Shown here in pieces: positions 61,241 to 64,000 of a stretch of 64,000 bases of DNA. The number at the start of each line of letters is the position of its first letter. The first letter of the stretch is position 1. The stretch comes from Bretschneidera sinensis (lineage: Eukaryota; Streptophyta; Magnoliopsida; Brassicales; Akaniaceae). A program made the position numbers and the translations under genes. Below the pieces are notes generated by a model. That model saw only the letters and a program-made list of their open reading frames with translations, was not told the DNA's origin and did not search any database. The stretch is taken from assembly GCA_023935145.1 (NCBI GenBank), contig CM043705.1, positions 58,781,584 through 58,845,583 of the forward strand, read 5' to 3'.

Positions 61241-62019
61241 TGTTGAATACTGGTGGGAAAAGATTACTGGAAAGTGAGGGATGTTTATCAAAATAAGTGA
61301 GTGAGAGAGAAAGGCTTCAAGGCGTGACCTGGTCACTTTCCTTAAGGTTTAATTCGCCTCTCATAGTGCAAGAGGTTACAGGCGAATTTCCTCTAAGATA
61401 CAAAGAAGCTTTGATGTTATTCTGCACCTTGCACTTGTGAAGAATAACCACAACAGCTTCTAAGAGTTTATGGATGTATAACACTTATGTCTGGAAATTT
61501 ACAAGATTTCTAGGCATATGTAAATCAGTATTTTTGAAAGGAGAAGAAGAAGAAGAGAGAAAAACTAGAAAAACTTATTGTAATTTGTGTTGTTTTAATT
61601 ACGAAAGTTAAACACACTTATATAGTGTTGAATGAGTTTGTCTTTCCATTAAAGACACCTTGTTTCAGTTTTAAACTGAATTAAATTGAATACCAAGTGT
61701 TCCTTCACAAAGTACACTTCTTCTCACGTTCAACTATCATAAAATGTTCTGAAAATTCGAAATTTTCGAACATCTAGTCGACTGGACCATGTTTTCAGTA
61801 GACTTAAAAAGTTACAGAGAGTTCTAGAAATTTTCTTTTGACATCCAATCGATTGAATGCTTCATACAGTTGACACCATTTAGTCAATTGTATGAAGCTT
61901 ACAGTCGACTGTATCAACTCTAAAAAGCCGCAATTCGTTTTTCTTTTTTCTTTTCTCCTTTCCTTTGATTTTCTAAAATATCTCAAACTTAAAAACCAAG
62001 TTTATTTTGAAAATCATCA
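61241..62019 (-). repeat. 3' LTR of copia element C
   Basis: It runs TGTTGAATAC ... AATCATCA on the plus strand (TG...CA ends) and is preceded on the minus strand by the purine tract AATGGTGGGGGATTAT. It is 779 bp long and contains several short gtcgact/cagtcgactg palindrome-like motifs (61770-61910). The other LTR would lie beyond base 64000. Confidence 0.7.
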
Positions 62020-62036
62020 ATAATCCCCCACCATTT
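62020..62036 (-). other. Polypurine tract of copia C
   Basis: The minus strand reads AATGGTGGGGGATTAT directly upstream of the LTR start TGATGATTTT. Confidence 0.65.
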
Positions 62037-64000
62037 TCAAAATAATTTGACTCGATAAAACCTTGAAAAACTGACCTTTATCATCCATTGAAGTTCATGC
62101 ATAAATGAATATGTCTTTTGGACTTGAATCTTTACTTAGTGAAAACACATCAAAGTTAAACAGAATATGTGGTAGTATAATACTTTGAATCACAAATCCT
62201 ATTTGTTTAACCGAACATGTCTCACACACGAGACTTCTCCTATTAGAATTTGTCAGAAATTATTGCCGACACTTTTGAAGGCCTCGTGTCATGTATCTTA
62301 TATCATGAGTGCTCTAGAGTCAAGCCCTTGAACTCAACAGAAGCGGCCACATTTTACACTCACTAGATAAGCTTATCAAGTATGTTTCGTAATTTAACAT
62401 ACCAAATAAAATCTTTTATAAGCTTATTAAGAATTCACAGTTCACCTACACTCTATCATTACGGTTCCAAGCATAACTCTTGGGATGAAAATATAAATCT
62501 AGATGCTTGCAATCACTACTAATGATGTACTTTGTCTAATTGAACTCAAGACTTACTTTTAGTAAGAGATGAGTTGAGGTTCTATCATTGGTGATCCTAT
62601 CGTATGGGTTTGAGACCCATCCATTGTGATGTTTTAATCATTTGCTCTCTTGCAAGTCCCTTGGTTAAAGGATCTGCCAAGTTTCCTATGGACCTTACGA
62701 ATTCAATCGTAATTACTCCATCAATAATTAATTACCTTACATAGCTATGTCTCAATCCGATATATCTAAATTTTCTCTTGTAGACATTACTATAAGCCTT
62801 TGCTAGTGTTGCCTCACTGTCACATCGAATTGAAATTGGAGCATGGGTTTAAGCCACATAGGAATTTCTACTAATAAATTCCTTAACTACTCAACCTCTT
62901 TACCCCTGCTGTCAATGCCACAAATTCATATGCCATGGTAGAATCAGTGACACAGGTTTATTTCTTGGAAGCACAAGATACGACACCCCCACCAAGAGTG
63001 AATATCCAAAAACTTGTGGACGAGTGATCTTCCTCTCGATTTGTTATCTAACTAGCATCAGTGTATCCTTCTAAAACTATTGGATACTTTTATAATTTAT
63101 GCCAAAATTCATGGTATTTTTCAAATATCTAAAGACCCTATGTACAGCCTCCCAATGATCATTGCTAGGACAATTGGTAAATCTACTTAGCTTTCCTACA
63201 GCAAAAGAAATATCAGGTCTTGTACAAGTCATGACATATATTAAACAACCAATTGCTCTAGTATACTCTAGTTGTGCAATTGCTCTACCATTATTCTTAG
63301 ATAATTTGATACTATTCAAATTGTGTACTTAAAGGTGTGCTTTCTAAGTGACCAAATTTCTTTATAATTTTCTCAATGTAATGAGATTGTATTAAAGTTA
63401 GGCTATCATTATCTCTTATGATTTTGATACCTAAAATAACATCAGCCACACCTATATCTTTCATGTCAAAATTATCTGACAGAAATTTCTTTGTTCCAAG
63501 TCAGTACCAAAAATCAAGATGTCATCTACGTACAGACATATGATAACACCTTTACCATTAATGAGCCTATTGTATACACATTTATCAGATTCATTAATTC
63601 TGAAACCATTTGATAGTATTACTTGATCAAATTTCTCATGCCATTGTTTTGGGCTTGTTTAAGTCCATATAAAGATTGAACTAATTTGCATACTTTATGC
63701 TCTTGTTCCTTAACTGCAAAACCTTCAAGTTGACTCATATACACTTCTTCCTCTAATTCACCATTCAAGATTGCTGTTTTAACATCCATGATGAATTTCA
63801 AGCTTGTCTAATGCAATAAGCATTCTAATTGTGGATATCCTTGCAATTGATACATAGGTGTCAAAATAATCAATATATTCTTTTTGTGTAAATCCCTTAG
63901 CCACTAACTTTGCCTTGAATTTATCAGCTGTACCATCCACCCTTAATTTCTTTCGAAAATCAATTTGCATCCAGTTGGTTTGGAACCCAGTGGAAGGTCC
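62037..64000 (-). pseudogene. Copia element C pol: RT and RNase H, runs off the window
   Basis: On the minus strand: DKFKAKLVAKGFTQKEYIDY and [12 protein letters not shown] (63930-63790); [20 protein letters not shown] and [12 protein letters not shown] of RT (63795-63650); YTRAIGCLIYVMTCTRPDIS (63270-63190); then RNase H with EGYTDAS, IFTLGGGVVSCASKK and MAYEFVALTAGV (63080-62880), ending in the HIGLRHSYV-like region, degraded. Stops and shifts occur, but fewer than in A and B, so it may be the youngest copia in the window. It lies on the same strand as the TNL gene, upstream of its LRR exons. Confidence 0.75.

Noticed and set aside
1..64000. CRISPR arrays, operons, riboswitches, rRNA or tRNA genes
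   Set aside because: The window is plant nuclear DNA with spliced genes. The repeats seen are tandem duplications, MITEs and LTRs, and no tRNA or rRNA signature was recognised.

Overview
The window is nuclear DNA from a flowering plant, almost certainly a eudicot. It is AT-rich, its genes are split by long introns with GT-AG borders, it carries a TIR-NBS-LRR-class resistance gene (a class essentially absent from grasses), and it is full of plant transposon debris. The order BPE-type bHLH gene then ALA3-type flippase matches, from memory, the Arabidopsis chromosome 1 neighbourhood At1g59640-At1g59820. I cannot name the species.

Layout. 1-4350 is a diverged tandem duplication; its first unit holds a non-autonomous hAT-like element carrying a broken piece of a PPR gene. 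4351-7250 is MITE-bearing spacer. 7817-10835 (+) is a six-exon bHLH gene of the BIGPETAL type. 11872-14087 (-) is a four-exon gene, convergent with it, for a small, probably plastid-targeted two-helix membrane protein. 17056-18969 (+) is a single-exon BED-finger/hAT-derived (RICESLEEPER-type) gene with an intron-containing 5' leader. 21250-39919 (+) is a complete 27-exon P4-ATPase gene, ALA3; all exons join in phase to give 1214 residues. Its introns carry four LINE 3' tails, a Stowaway MITE with a TA duplication and a second hairpin element.

42.6-57.7 kb is a nest of transposons: an old minus-strand Ty1/copia element (A) appears split by a plus-strand copia element (B). Associated with these are two gypsy-type solo LTRs, CACTA-type ends, a 460-bp hAT MITE with a clear 8-bp duplication inside B's integrase, and a second hAT-like element that shares its ends with the one at 238-1757 but carries a different host gene piece. 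57747-60568 (-) is the LRR and C-terminal part of a TNL resistance gene. Upstream of it, on the same strand, is a third copia element (C, from 61241) that runs off the end of the window, so the TIR and NB-ARC exons are either beyond the window or lost.

The host genes do not form a pathway: they are a transcription factor, a small organellar membrane protein, a domesticated transposase, a lipid flippase and an immune receptor. The most unusual items are the two sibling gene-carrying hAT-like elements and a changed splice donor in the bHLH gene at the intron whose retention is known to make the petal isoform in Arabidopsis BPE.
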